A stretch of 37,863 bases of DNA. Origin: Hyphomicrobiales bacterium (lineage in GTDB: Bacteria > Pseudomonadota > Alphaproteobacteria > Rhizobiales > Aestuariivirgaceae). The position numbers were made by a program, and so were the translations under genes. The stretch's first letter is position 1. Each line of letters begins with the position of its first letter. This document shows positions 28,230 to 37,690 of the stretch, in pieces. The stretch lies in the NCBI GenBank assembly GCA_026982665.1, contig JALSGQ010000157.1, positions 1 to 37,863 of the forward strand, in the 5' to 3' direction. The notes below the pieces were generated by a model. The model made no database searches and had not been told where the DNA came from. It saw nothing but the letters and a program-made list of their open reading frames with translations.

Positions 28230-28409
28230 TCAGGCAGCGGTTGCCTGCTTGCGCAGTCGCTCGATTTCTTCCTTCAGGTGCAGCTTCTCCAGCTTCAGCT
28301 TGCGTATCTCCAGATCATCCACGCTGGGATGGGCCATCAGCTCGGAAATCTCGTCTTCGAGGCGCTGATGCCGGTTTTCCAGTTCGCGGATGTGGGCTTC
28401 CAGAGACAT
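28230..28409 (-). CDS. YdcH/DUF465 family small protein
   Basis: MSLEAHIRELENRHQRLEDEISELMAHPSVDDLEIRKLKLEKLHLKEEIERLR is a typical DUF465 coiled-coil. Confidence 0.9.
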   Translation of the reverse strand: MSLEAHIRELENRHQRLEDEISELMAHPSVDDLEIRKLKLEKLHLKEEIERLRKQATAA

Positions 28410-28643
28410 GTGCACCATCCTCCCGTCTTGGTGGTTTTCCTTTCAATCTGCACGTGGTTGCGGGTGCCGGACCTCCGTGGGGCCTCGACGCGGATGAATG
28501 CCGGCCTCCCGGTGTTGCAGGCTGGCTCATGCGCCACGGTTGCCGGATGTTGCCTCCCGCCGTTCCGCATGCCAAATAAGTGTGCCACAAGATGGAGTTG
28601 TTGTCGATAGCAGCCTTGCGTTCAGAGCATGGTTTTCCGTGCG

Positions 28644-28671
28644 TTGACAGCGCTGCCCCGCACCCCCATCT
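28644..28671 (+). promoter_or_regulatory. candidate sigma32 (RpoH)-type promoter for cbpA
   Basis: TTGACA (28644-28649), 14-nt spacer, CCCCATCT (28664-28671, matches CCCCATNT), 78 nt upstream of the DnaJ-like gene. Confidence 0.55.
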
Positions 28672-28748
28672 GAAGCAGCAGCATTGGCCGGCTGCCTGCA
28701 TGCGCGCAAAGGGGCGGGCGGACATGAACGGTTACGGAGGAAGGCTGC

Positions 28749-29792
28749 ATGGAATTCAAGGATTACTACGAGATTCTCGGGGTTTCGCGCGACGCCAGCG
28801 CGGATGAGATAAAACGCGCCTTCCGCAAGCTGGCGCGCAAGTATCATCCGGACATCAACAAGGATCCGGGGGCCGAGGCGAAGTTCAAGGAAATCAACGA
28901 GGCCTACGAGGTGCTCTCCGATGCGGAGAAGCGCAAGGCCTATGATCAGCTCGGTGCCAACTGGCGGGCCGGGCAGGAGTTTCGCCCGCCGCCGGGCTGG
29001 GAGGAGCAGTTCGGCTTTGGTGCCGGTGCCGGAACGGCGGGTGCCGGCAAGCGGGCCGGTGGCTTCGAGTTTCATTTCACCGGTGGTGATGCCGGGGGCT
29101 TCTCCGATTTCTTCGAGGCGCTGTTCGGCGGCATGGGGCGGCGCGCTGGTGCTGCCGGCGGGGCTGGCGAGGCCGGTGGGTTTCGCGGCTTTCACTTTCA
29201 TGCCGGCGATGGTGCGTCTGGCGGCCTGAAGGGAGAAGACGTGCATGCGCGCATCGAGATCGACCTTGCCGATGCCTATACGGGGGCCGAGCGCACCATT
29301 TCCCTGCAGGTGCCGGAGCGCCAGCCGGATGGCCGCGTGGTGATGCGCAACCGCACGCTGACGGTGCGCATTCCGAAAGGTGTGCGGGAAGGACAGCATA
29401 TTCGGCTGAAAGGACAGGGGCGGCCCGGCATGGGCGGTGCGCCGGCGGGGGACCTTTACCTGGAAGTGGCATTCAGGCCTGACCGGCGCTTTCGCGTGGA
29501 AGGGCGCGATGTGTTCATCGACCTGCCGGTGGCCCCCTGGGAAGCGGCACTGGGTGCGAAGGTGAAGGTGCCGACTCCGGCGGGTGCGGTGGAGATGAAG
29601 ATTCCCGCCGGCTCGCAATGCGGACGCAAGCTGCGGCTGAAGGGCAAGGGCATTCCCGGCAGGCAGCCGGGAGACCTGTATGCCACGCTGAAGGTGGTGT
29701 TGCCGCCGGCTGACAACCCCAAGGCAAGAGAGCTTTACGAACAGATGCAGCGGGAGCTGGCATTCGACCCGCGGGCAGAACTGGGAGCATGA
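28749..29792 (+). CDS. cbpA: DnaJ/CbpA-like co-chaperone (J-domain plus DnaJ C-terminal domain, no zinc finger)
   Basis: [58 protein letters not shown] with a DnaJ C-terminal substrate-binding region. Confidence 0.93.
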   Translation: MEFKDYYEILGVSRDASADEIKRAFRKLARKYHPDINKDPGAEAKFKEINEAYEVLSDAEKRKAYDQLGANWRAGQEFRPPPGWEEQFGFGAGAGTAGAGKRAGGFEFHFTGGDAGGFSDFFEALFGGMGRRAGAAGGAGEAGGFRGFHFHAGDGASGGLKGEDVHARIEIDLADAYTGAERTISLQVPERQPDGRVVMRNRTLTVRIPKGVREGQHIRLKGQGRPGMGGAPAGDLYLEVAFRPDRRFRVEGRDVFIDLPVAPWEAALGAKVKVPTPAGAVEMKIPAGSQCGRKLRLKGKGIPGRQPGDLYATLKVVLPPADNPKARELYEQMQRELAFDPRAELGA

Positions 29793-30121
29793 GGGCGATG
29801 AACAGGCGTGTGATCACCCCCCTGGCTGGTGAACTGCTGGAGGAACGCCCCGCCTGCTCGCTGTTCGAGCTGGCGGAGATGACCGGCGTGCCGGCGGATA
29901 CACTGGTGGAATACGTGGAAGTGGGGTTGATAGAACCCGTGAGTGGCCACGGCGTGCGGGAATGGCGCTTTTCCGGCTCGGCGGTGGCGCGGTTGCAGCG
30001 TGCGGCGCGCTTGCGGCAGGACTTCCTGCTGGAGCCGCAGGCGCTGGCGCTCATCATCGACCTGCTGGAAGAGATGGACACGCTGCGGGCAAGGCTGCGG
30101 CGATTGCAGGGCGAGTGGTGA
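29789..30121 (+). CDS. cbpM: chaperone modulator CbpM (MerR-like)
   Basis: [33 protein letters not shown] overlap with cbpA. Confidence 0.88.
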   Translation: MRAMNRRVITPLAGELLEERPACSLFELAEMTGVPADTLVEYVEVGLIEPVSGHGVREWRFSGSAVARLQRAARLRQDFLLEPQALALIIDLLEEMDTLRARLRRLQGEW

Positions 30122-30134
30122 TGACGTTATCATG

Positions 30135-30158
30135 GCTGCAAAGGGAGCCTTTTGCAGC
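30135..30158. other. intergenic stem-loop GCTGCAAAGG-GAG-CCTTTTGCAGC (one bulged base)
   Basis: 10-bp stem with a single bulge between cbpM and the DUF1178 gene. Confidence 0.6.
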
Positions 30159-30171
30159 AACATGATATGGC

Positions 30172-30705
30172 ATGATCAGGTATGACCTCATATGCGCCGA
30201 AGGCCATGCCTTTGATGCATGGTTCTCGGATTCCGCCAGTTATGACCGGCAGGTGGATGCCGGGCTGGTGGAATGCCCGGTGTGTGGCAGCGTGGACGTG
30301 CGCAAACAGTTGATGACACCGGCAGTGGCCACCGGCAGGCGGAGCGCTCCGTTGCCCGATGCGCATGATGCATCTGCCAGCATGGCCTCGCAGGCTGGTG
30401 CTGTTGCACAAGGTGGACATGCTGCATCGCCACCGCTGGCAGACGCCGCTGCGGCGCATGGCACCCCTGATGCCGGGGGTGATGTGGCGGCGCAACTGCG
30501 GGCGCTGGCGCGGGCCGTGCATGAGCATGTGCGTCGCCATGCCGATTACGTGGGACGGGATTTTGCCGAAGAGGCGCGTCGGCGGGCGGCGATGGAGGAA
30601 GTGCGGCCGGCATGGGGCGAGGCAACGCGCGAGGAGGTGGAGGAGCTGCTGGAAGACGGCATTGCCGTGCTGCCCCTGCCGCCTTCGCCTGACGAGAAGA
30701 ACTGA
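30172..30705 (+). CDS. DUF1178 family protein
   Basis: MIRYDLICAEGHAFDAWFSDSASYDRQVDAGLVECPVCGSVDVRKQLMTPAV. Confidence 0.93.
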   Translation: MIRYDLICAEGHAFDAWFSDSASYDRQVDAGLVECPVCGSVDVRKQLMTPAVATGRRSAPLPDAHDASASMASQAGAVAQGGHAASPPLADAAAAHGTPDAGGDVAAQLRALARAVHEHVRRHADYVGRDFAEEARRRAAMEEVRPAWGEATREEVEELLEDGIAVLPLPPSPDEKN

Positions 30706-30797
30706 GCGGCCGGCAGGCGAGCTCATCGGGGGTTCTCAATTCCTCATTTCTCAATGGCTTGTCGATTTCCTTCGCTGGTGTTGGCGGGGGATGTGCC

Positions 30798-30803
30798 TAT
30801 AAT
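30798..30803 (+). promoter_or_regulatory. perfect TATAAT -10-like hexamer upstream of the polysaccharide deacetylase gene
   Basis: TATAAT at 30798-30803, 39 nt before the ATG at 30842; no good -35 identified. Confidence 0.35.
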
Positions 30804-30841
30804 GCGCGCATGACGAATCGCTTGTTCTTTGCGGGGGATGC

Positions 30842-32104
30842 ATGGCTGAAGATCCGTTGCATACGCCATTGAGACGGCACAGCTGGCGCGAGAGGTTGCG
30901 GTTGCGTGGCAAGCCTTCCGTGGTGGCATTTGCCCTGGTGCTGCTGGGACTTGCCGGGCTGTTTGCATGGGCGTGGATGCAGCCTGCCCCTGCGCCGCAG
31001 CCGGTGGTGGCCGAGCGGCCGTTGCCGCCGCGCCCGGCCGAGCCGGTGGCTCCAGCACGCGAGGAAGCTGACGATACGGTGCCGGAAGTGGCAGATGATA
31101 TGCCGGGGGCGGCAACCGGGCGGCATGATGGCGATTCGGGCAGGCCGAAGGTGGCGACCCGCACGGCTGGTGGCGCAAGGATTCTCGATGTCTCGAAGCT
31201 GCCGGAAGAGGAAGGGGGGGCATCGGCGGGCGGTAGCGGCAGTGGCGGGCAGGTGGTTATCGAGATGGCAAGCGACCTGCAGCCTTTGCCGAAGGCACCG
31301 ATGCGGGGGCTGGTGGAGAAATCCGCCCATGGTCCGCTGCCGAAGGTCGGCCGCAACGGGCGCAAGCCGTGGCAGGCATATGCAAGGCCGGTGCCGCGCG
31401 CGGTGCTGTTTTCCTCCCGGCCCAAGCTGGCGGTGCTGGTGGTGGACCTGGGGCTGAAGGCGGGGCTGACGGATGTGGCTCTGCGGCGGCTGCCGGGGGA
31501 GGTGAGCATGGCCTTTGCGCCGCGCGGCAAGGGGCTGCGGCGGCTGGGAGCGCAGGCGCGGCGGCTCGGGCACGAGTTCTTCCTGCAGGTGCCGATGGAG
31601 CCGTGGGGGTATCCTGCCGTCAATCCCGGGCCGCTGACATTGCGCAGTGATGATGTTGCGGGCAATCGCGAGCGCCTGCTGCGGCTGCTGGGCAAGGCGG
31701 TGGGGTATGTGGGCGTGGTGAGCTATGCGGGGCAGAAATTCCTGCAGCAGGGCGAGGCGCTGGTGCCGGTGATGCACGTGCTGAAGCGGCGCGGGTTGCT
31801 GGTGGTGGATGACGGAACCGCGGCGCAGAGCATGATGCCGGAGCTGGGGCTGGTGGTGGGAGTGCCGGTATTGCGGGCGGATGTGCGGGTGCCGCCAGGG
31901 TTGAAGCCGGCGCAGGCGCGAGCACTGATGGAACAGGCGCTGGAGCAGGCGCGCGAGGGCGGGCGGGCATTGCTTGTCGTTTCCGCCGATGCCGTCAACC
32001 TGGAGCAGTTGCGCCAGTGGCTGGGCGGGCTGGCCATGCGTGATACGGTGGCGCTGGTGCCGGTTTCCGCCTTGGCGCGGCTGCCTGCCGGGGCGGGGCG
32101 CTGA
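30842..32104 (+). CDS. divergent polysaccharide deacetylase family protein
   Basis: One N-terminal TM (VVAFALVLLGLAGLFAWAWM), LAVLVVDLGLKAGLTDVALRRLPGEVSMAFAPRG...QVPMEPWGYP; located upstream of rppH as commonly seen in alphaproteobacteria. Confidence 0.87.
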   Translation: MAEDPLHTPLRRHSWRERLRLRGKPSVVAFALVLLGLAGLFAWAWMQPAPAPQPVVAERPLPPRPAEPVAPAREEADDTVPEVADDMPGAATGRHDGDSGRPKVATRTAGGARILDVSKLPEEEGGASAGGSGSGGQVVIEMASDLQPLPKAPMRGLVEKSAHGPLPKVGRNGRKPWQAYARPVPRAVLFSSRPKLAVLVVDLGLKAGLTDVALRRLPGEVSMAFAPRGKGLRRLGAQARRLGHEFFLQVPMEPWGYPAVNPGPLTLRSDDVAGNRERLLRLLGKAVGYVGVVSYAGQKFLQQGEALVPVMHVLKRRGLLVVDDGTAAQSMMPELGLVVGVPVLRADVRVPPGLKPAQARALMEQALEQAREGGRALLVVSADAVNLEQLRQWLGGLAMRDTVALVPVSALARLPAGAGR

Positions 32105-32203
32105 GGTGTGTTTCGCGTGTCATGGGCGACGGATGTGGGATGATGGATTGTTCAGCATCATGTGCGCTGGTGATGGTGCAGGCTGGCAGGGATGGGGGCT
32201 GTG

Positions 32204-32743
32204 ATGACTGGTGTTTCGGGAGCTGAGGCGCTGCCGTATCGGCCCTGCGTGGGGGTGGTGTTGTTCAAGTCCGAGGGGCCGGATGCGGGGCGGGTGTTCA
32301 TGGGGCGGCGCATCGGCTTGCCGGTGTCGTTCGACGAGCGCGGCATGTGGCAGATGCCGCAGGGGGGTATCGATGAGGGCGAAGACCCCTTGAGTGCAGC
32401 CCAGCGCGAGCTGGCGGAAGAGATCGGCGTTGATGCGGCGCAGGTGGAGGTGCTGGGCGAAACGCCGGAGTGGCTGACCTATGACCTGCCGCAAGAGTTG
32501 CTGGGCAAGGTGTGGGGCGGGAAGTATCGCGGGCAGAAGCAGAAGTGGTTTGCCTTCCGTCATCTCGGCAGTGATCGCGATATTGATCTGAACGTGCCCG
32601 GACACCGCCCGGAGTTCGACCTGTGGCGCTGGGAAGCGCTGGAGAACACGCCGGAGCTGGTGGTGCCGTTCAAGCGCCATATCTACGAGGCACTGGTGGA
32701 TACCTTTGGTGGTCTGGCACGGCAGCTACGCCGTCGAATCTGA
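32204..32743 (+). CDS. rppH: RNA pyrophosphohydrolase (Nudix)
   Basis: YRPCVGVVLFKSEG...WQMPQGGIDEGEDPLSAAQRELAEEIGV (Nudix box). Confidence 0.94.
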   Translation: MTGVSGAEALPYRPCVGVVLFKSEGPDAGRVFMGRRIGLPVSFDERGMWQMPQGGIDEGEDPLSAAQRELAEEIGVDAAQVEVLGETPEWLTYDLPQELLGKVWGGKYRGQKQKWFAFRHLGSDRDIDLNVPGHRPEFDLWRWEALENTPELVVPFKRHIYEALVDTFGGLARQLRRRI

Positions 32744-32788
32744 AGACAGGCATTCCAGCCTGCGGTGCAGGCTGGAATGCCTGTCTTC
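32742..32788. terminator. perfect 22-bp inverted repeat with 3-nt loop between convergent rppH and leuD
   Basis: GAAGACAGGCATTCCAGCCTGC-GGT-GCAGGCTGGAATGCCTGTCTTC; overlaps the rppH stop codon; no T-tract on either strand. Confidence 0.6.
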
Positions 32789-32856
32789 GGGAAAAACAAT
32801 GCCCAGGCGGAAACATTGCCACGCAGCCGCAGCACCCGCCTGCCGGTAGCGTTTTC

Positions 32857-33462
32857 TCACAGCCAGGGGAAGCGCTCGGCATACTGCCGTTCGAAGGCGG
32901 CGATCTTCTCTTCCTTCTGCAGGGTGAGGCCGATGTCGTCCAGCCCCTCCATCAGGCAGTGCTTGCGGAAGGGGTCGATGTCGAAATGATAGACGGAATC
33001 GTCAGGTGCCTGCACTTCCTGTGCCTCGAGGTCGATAATGAACACCGCCCCCGGCTTCTGCTGCGCCAGCTTCATCAGGTGCTCCACTTCCCCCTCGCTC
33101 AGGCGCACCGGCAGCATGCCGTTCTGAAAACAGTTGTTGTAGAAGATGTCGGCGAAGGACGGCGCGATGATGGCCTTGATGCCGAAGTCCTTCAGCGCCC
33201 ACGGCGCATGCTCGCGAGAGGAACCGCAGCCGAAGTTGTCTCCGGCGATGAGAATGCTGGCCTCGCGGTAGGCCTCCTGGTTCAGCACGAAGTCCGGATT
33301 CTCCGAGCCGTCCTCGTTGTAACGCATTTCATGAAAGAGCGCCTTGCCCAGCCCTGAGCGCTTGATGGTCTTCAGGAACTGCTTGGGAATGATCATGTCG
33401 GTGTCGATGTTGACGATGGGCAGCGGTGCCGCCACGCCCTCGATGCGCCTGACCTTTTCCAT
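32857..33462 (-). CDS. leuD: 3-isopropylmalate dehydratase small subunit
   Basis: [43 protein letters not shown]...[15 protein letters not shown]; start at MEKVRR (ATG at 33462). Confidence 0.95.
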   Translation of the reverse strand: MEKVRRIEGVAAPLPIVNIDTDMIIPKQFLKTIKRSGLGKALFHEMRYNEDGSENPDFVLNQEAYREASILIAGDNFGCGSSREHAPWALKDFGIKAIIAPSFADIFYNNCFQNGMLPVRLSEGEVEHLMKLAQQKPGAVFIIDLEAQEVQAPDDSVYHFDIDPFRKHCLMEGLDDIGLTLQKEEKIAAFERQYAERFPWL

Positions 33463-33501
33463 GACCTTCGTGCTCCACGATTGAGTGATCGGCTTGCCGC
33501 C

Positions 33502-33516
33502 GTTCTTGCGGTTTTC
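33502..33516. promoter_or_regulatory. near-match to the alphaproteobacterial LexA box GTTC-N7-GTTC
   Basis: GTTCTTGCGGTTTTC = GTTC-N7-TTTC (7 of 8 conserved positions), 58 nt upstream of the ruvC ATG. Confidence 0.3.
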
Positions 33517-33574
33517 CGAGACCCAAGTCAAGCATGGCTTCCATGTGGCGACTGTCCTGCTCTACCCTTTCCCC

Positions 33575-34075
33575 ATGACAACCACGATTCGCATCATCGG
33601 CATCGATCCGGGGCTGAACCACACCGGCTGGGGCGTGATCGACAGCACCGGCTCGCGCCTTTCGCATGTGGCCTGCGGCATCATCCACACCGATGCATCC
33701 GCGCCACTGGCCGAGCGGCTGCTGGCCATCCACCAGGCCCTGAGCGCCATCATCGCCGAGCATGCGCCGCACGAGGCGGCCATCGAGGAAACCTTCGTCA
33801 ACCGCGATGCTCGCGCCACGCTGAAGCTGGGGCACGCCCGCGGCGCGGCCATGCTGGCGCTGGCCGGTGGCGGGCTGAGCGTGGCGGAATACGCGCCGAA
33901 CCGGGTGAAGAAGGCGGTGGTCGGTGCCGGGCATGCCGACAAGAGGCAGATCGAGAGCATGGTGCGCATGCTGCTGCCGCAGGCCCGGCCAGAAGGTGCT
34001 GATGCGGCGGATGCGCTGGCCGTGGCCATCTGCCATGCCCATTATCGTGCCGCCATGATGAAAGGACTGGCCTGA
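33575..34075 (+). CDS. ruvC: crossover junction endodeoxyribonuclease RuvC
   Basis: [19 protein letters not shown]...[26 protein letters not shown]. Confidence 0.96.
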   Translation: MTTTIRIIGIDPGLNHTGWGVIDSTGSRLSHVACGIIHTDASAPLAERLLAIHQALSAIIAEHAPHEAAIEETFVNRDARATLKLGHARGAAMLALAGGGLSVAEYAPNRVKKAVVGAGHADKRQIESMVRMLLPQARPEGADAADALAVAICHAHYRAAMMKGLA

Positions 34076-34094
34076 TGATGCGGGAGGGGCAAGC

Positions 34095-34727
34095 ATGATC
34101 GCCAAGCTGCGCGGGCGAATGGATTCACGTGGGGAGGACTGGGTGGTGATCGACGTCGGCGGCGTCGGCTACCTGGTGGAGTGCTCTGCCCGCACGCTAG
34201 ACCGCCTGCCTGCCCCCGGCGAGGCGGTGGAGGTCTTTACCCGCATGCTGGTGAGCGAAAACGCCATCCGGCTGGTGGGCTTCGCCGAGGAGGCGGAGCG
34301 CGACTGGTTCAACGAGCTGTCCGAGGTGCAGGGCGTCGGCTCCAAGGTGGCGCTGGCGCTGCTCTCTGCCCTCTCCCCTGCGGAGCTTTCCACCGCCATC
34401 GCTGCCGGTGATGCCGCCATGCTGGCGCGCGCGAAGGGCGTCGGCCCGAAGCTGGCGCGGCGCATCTGCACCGAGCTGAAGGACAAGGCCCTGACCATCG
34501 GCACCGGCGCGCTGGAACTGGAAGCGCCGGGGCTGGCCGCCGCCAGCGGCGCGGCGGCAGCAGCGAGCGGCTCGCAGGCGGCAGCGGATGCCGTCTCCGC
34601 ACTGGTCAACCTCGGCTATACGCAGTCGCAGGCCACCACTGCCGTCGGTGCCGCGATGCAGGATGCAGGCGAGAACGCGGACACGGGAGAGCTGATCCGC
34701 CTTGCCCTGAAGCAGCTTTCGCAATGA
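34095..34727 (+). CDS. ruvA: Holliday junction branch migration protein RuvA
   Basis: MIAKLRGRMDSRGEDWVVIDVGGVGYLVECSA...LSEVQGVGSKVALALLSALSP. Confidence 0.96.
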   Translation: MIAKLRGRMDSRGEDWVVIDVGGVGYLVECSARTLDRLPAPGEAVEVFTRMLVSENAIRLVGFAEEAERDWFNELSEVQGVGSKVALALLSALSPAELSTAIAAGDAAMLARAKGVGPKLARRICTELKDKALTIGTGALELEAPGLAAASGAAAAASGSQAAADAVSALVNLGYTQSQATTAVGAAMQDAGENADTGELIRLALKQLSQ

Positions 34728-34803
34728 GCGTTCCCGCTGTTATAAGCGGCGGACGATGGAATGAATGCAAGGAATGGCATGAAGGTTCGAGGCAACCATC
34801 CCC

Positions 34804-35874
34804 GTGTCCACTGATCGCATCATCAGCGGCCAGCGCCGCCCGGAGGACGAGCTGGAGGCGCACATCCGCCCGCAGGTGCTGGACGACTTCATCGGCCAGC
34901 GGCGGGTGAAGGCCAACCTCTCCGTCTTCATCGCCGCCGCGCGGGAGCGGCGCGAGGCGCTGGACCACGTGCTGCTGGCAGGCCCGCCGGGGCTGGGCAA
35001 GACGACGCTGGCGCAGATCGTGGCGCGCGAGCTGGGGGTGAACTTCCGCGCCACCTCCGGCCCGGTGATTGCCAAGGCAGGCGATCTCGCCGCCCTGCTG
35101 ACCAATCTCGAAGAGCGCGACGTGCTGTTCATCGACGAGATCCACCGCCTCAACCCGGCGGTGGAGGAAGTGCTCTACCCGGCGATGGAGGATTTCCAGC
35201 TTGACCTGATCATCGGCGAAGGCCCGGCGGCGCGCTCCGTGCGCATTGATCTGGCGAAGTTCACCCTCATCGGTGCCACCACCCGCACCGGCCTGCTCAC
35301 CACGCCGCTGCGCGACCGCTTCGGCATCCCGCTGCGCCTGCAATACTATGACGAGGAGGAGCTGCTGGAGATCGTGCACCGCAACGCCCGCATCCTTGGC
35401 CTTGCTCTTGCCGATGACGGTGCGCGCGAGATCGCCCGCCGCTCCCGCGGCACGCCGCGCATCGCCGGAAGGCTGCTCAGGCGCGTGCGCGACTTTGCTG
35501 CCGTGCTGAAGGTGGAAGTGGTGGATGCACGGGTGGCGGACGAGGCACTCACGGCCATGGAGGTGGACGGGCTGGGGCTGGATGCGATGGACAGGCGCTA
35601 TCTCTCCTGCATTGCCGAGAACTTCGGCGGCGGGCCGGTGGGGATCGAGACCATTGCCGCCTCGCTCTCAGAAGCCCGCGACGCGCTGGAGGAGGTCATC
35701 GAACCCTATCTCATCCAGCAGGGCTTGGTAGCGCGCACCCCGCGCGGACGGGTGCTGACGCCGAAGGCCTTCCGCCACCTTGGCCTGATGGTGCCGCAGA
35801 AGCTGGCTGGCCAGCCAGACCTGTTCGGCGAGGCCACGGACGATGCCGGAGCGGACGACGGAGAGGGGGCATGA
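34804..35874 (+). CDS. ruvB: Holliday junction branch migration DNA helicase RuvB
   Basis: [22 protein letters not shown]...[23 protein letters not shown]...[25 protein letters not shown] start. Confidence 0.97.
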   Translation: MSTDRIISGQRRPEDELEAHIRPQVLDDFIGQRRVKANLSVFIAAARERREALDHVLLAGPPGLGKTTLAQIVARELGVNFRATSGPVIAKAGDLAALLTNLEERDVLFIDEIHRLNPAVEEVLYPAMEDFQLDLIIGEGPAARSVRIDLAKFTLIGATTRTGLLTTPLRDRFGIPLRLQYYDEEELLEIVHRNARILGLALADDGAREIARRSRGTPRIAGRLLRRVRDFAAVLKVEVVDARVADEALTAMEVDGLGLDAMDRRYLSCIAENFGGGPVGIETIAASLSEARDALEEVIEPYLIQQGLVARTPRGRVLTPKAFRHLGLMVPQKLAGQPDLFGEATDDAGADDGEGA

Positions 35875-36407
35875 GCGCCAAGGCCGCATCATCCCGCAAC
35901 ACGGCGCAATGGCCGGACCTCGCCGGTCGGCTGCTGGACGATGGCCGCCGCCACGTGCTGCCCGTGCGGGTGTATTACGAGGACACCGACGCCGGTGGCG
36001 TGGTCTATCACGCCAGCTACCTGCGCTTCTGCGAACGCGCGCGCTCCGACTGGCTGCGCCTGCTGGGCGTGCATCACGGCGAATTGTCTGGCGATGACGG
36101 GCGGGCGCTGTATTTCGTGGTGCGGCGCATGCAGTGCGACTTCCTGCGCCCGGCGCGGCTGGACGACGTGCTGGAGGTGCGCTCGCACATCCTGCGGGCA
36201 ACGCCGGTGCGGCTGGAAGCGTGGCAGGAGGTGCACCTGGCGCAGCCCGGCGCGCACTGGCAGGAACAATTGCCGCAAACCGGCCCGATTTTCTCCGCAT
36301 CGGTAACCGTGGCGGTGATCGATGATTCGGGCCGTCCGGCGCGGCTGCCGCAATGGGCGCGGGAAGAGATGCGGCGGCTGGCGGCTGATGAACAGGGGGC
36401 AAAGTAG
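35871..36407 (+). CDS. ybgC: YbgC/FadM family acyl-CoA thioesterase (tol-pal associated)
   Basis: [38 protein letters not shown] overlap with ruvB, upstream of tolQ. Confidence 0.92.
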   Translation: MSAKAASSRNTAQWPDLAGRLLDDGRRHVLPVRVYYEDTDAGGVVYHASYLRFCERARSDWLRLLGVHHGELSGDDGRALYFVVRRMQCDFLRPARLDDVLEVRSHILRATPVRLEAWQEVHLAQPGAHWQEQLPQTGPIFSASVTVAVIDDSGRPARLPQWAREEMRRLAADEQGAK

Positions 36408-36411
36408 GGAC

Positions 36412-37113
36412 ATGGAAGTGGAAGTGGCACAGCAGATGGGCCAGCACGGCTTCACCATGTGGGACATGTTCCTGCAGGCCACGCTGGTGGTGAAGCTGGT
36501 GATGATCGGGCTGGTGGTTGCCTCCATCGTCTGCTGGGCGGTGGTGTTCGAGAAGTTCGCCACCGTGCGGCGCATGCGCCGCGCCATCGATTCCTTCGAC
36601 AAGCTGTTCTGGTCCGGCCGCACGCTGCCGGAAATCCAGGCGCTGGCCCAGCAGCAGGGGCGCGTGGGCAGTGCCGCGCTGTTCCTCGCCGCCATGGAGG
36701 AATGGCAGCGCTCGCAGGCCGCCGGTGCACCGCAGCAGTCCCCGGCCAGCCTGCTGCAACGGCTGGAGAAGATCATGGACGTGGAACTGCAGCGCCAGAC
36801 ACTCAACATGGAACGCCGCCTGCTGGTGCTGGCCACCACCGGCTCCATTGCCCCCTTCATCGGCCTGTTCGGCACCGTGTGGGGCATCATGAACTCGTTT
36901 CAGGCCATCGCCATTTCCAAGAACACCAACCTGGCGGTGGTGGCACCCGGCCTGGCGGAGGCGCTGTTTGCCACCGCACTGGGCCTGCTGGCGGCCATTC
37001 CGGCGGTGATCTTCTACAACAAGTTCTCGCATGACATCTCGCGCCTGGCCTCGCGCATGGAGAACTTCATCGAGGAGTTCACCGCCATCCTCTCGCGCCA
37101 GCTGGGCGGGTGA
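36412..37113 (+). CDS. tolQ: protein TolQ
   Basis: MWDMFLQATLVVKLVMIGLVVASIVCWAVVFEKF...GSIAPFIGLFGTVWGIMNSFQAIAISKNTNLAVVAPGLAEALFATALGLLAAIPAVIFYN. Confidence 0.95.
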   Translation: MEVEVAQQMGQHGFTMWDMFLQATLVVKLVMIGLVVASIVCWAVVFEKFATVRRMRRAIDSFDKLFWSGRTLPEIQALAQQQGRVGSAALFLAAMEEWQRSQAAGAPQQSPASLLQRLEKIMDVELQRQTLNMERRLLVLATTGSIAPFIGLFGTVWGIMNSFQAIAISKNTNLAVVAPGLAEALFATALGLLAAIPAVIFYNKFSHDISRLASRMENFIEEFTAILSRQLGG

Positions 37114-37132
37114 GTGCCACGGAGGAATGACC

Positions 37133-37651
37133 ATGGCGGCAGGGTTGCATGGAGCCGATCCCGGCGTGGGCCGCAGGCGCGGGCGGCGGCGGCGTTCGCG
37201 CCTGGCACCGATGAGCGAGATCAACGTAACGCCTTTCGTGGACGTGATGCTGGTGCTGCTCATCGTCTTCATGGTGGCCGCGCCCATGCTCACCGTCGGT
37301 GTGCCCATCGAGCTGCCGAAGACCAAGGCCAAGCCGCTGCAGGGCGAAAAGGAGCCGGTAACGGTAACGGTGAAGGCCGATGGCCGCGTGTTTCTGATGG
37401 ATACGGAGGTGGAAGACGTGAACATCCTCTCCGCCAGGGTGAAGGCCATCGCTGGCGAGGGCTACAACGAGCGCATCTATGTGCGCGCCGACAAGAACGT
37501 CGATTACGGCAAGGTGATGAAGGTGATGGGCGCGCTCTCCGGTGCCGGCTTCAAGCGCCTCGCCCTGGTAACTGCCAGCGATGACGCCCCGTTGCCCAAG
37601 GGCGGCAACGAAGGCAACGCCGGCGATGCCGGCAAGGGCAACCGCCGTTGA
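37133..37651 (+). CDS. tolR: biopolymer transport protein TolR/ExbD
   Basis: MSEINVTPFVDVMLVLLIVFMVAAPMLTVGVPIELPKTKAKPLQ; downstream of tolQ. Confidence 0.94.
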   Translation: MAAGLHGADPGVGRRRGRRRRSRLAPMSEINVTPFVDVMLVLLIVFMVAAPMLTVGVPIELPKTKAKPLQGEKEPVTVTVKADGRVFLMDTEVEDVNILSARVKAIAGEGYNERIYVRADKNVDYGKVMKVMGALSGAGFKRLALVTASDDAPLPKGGNEGNAGDAGKGNRR

Positions 37652-37690
37652 GGGGCGTACATTCTCCACCGTCCCCTGTTGACCAACATC

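Noticed and set aside
28419-28748. Possible SRP RNA, tRNA or other structural RNA in the gap between the DUF465 gene and cbpA
   Set aside because: No SRP core motif (GGTCAGGTCCGGAAGGAAGCAG), no tRNA T-loop or RNase P signature seen; only a promoter candidate is supported.
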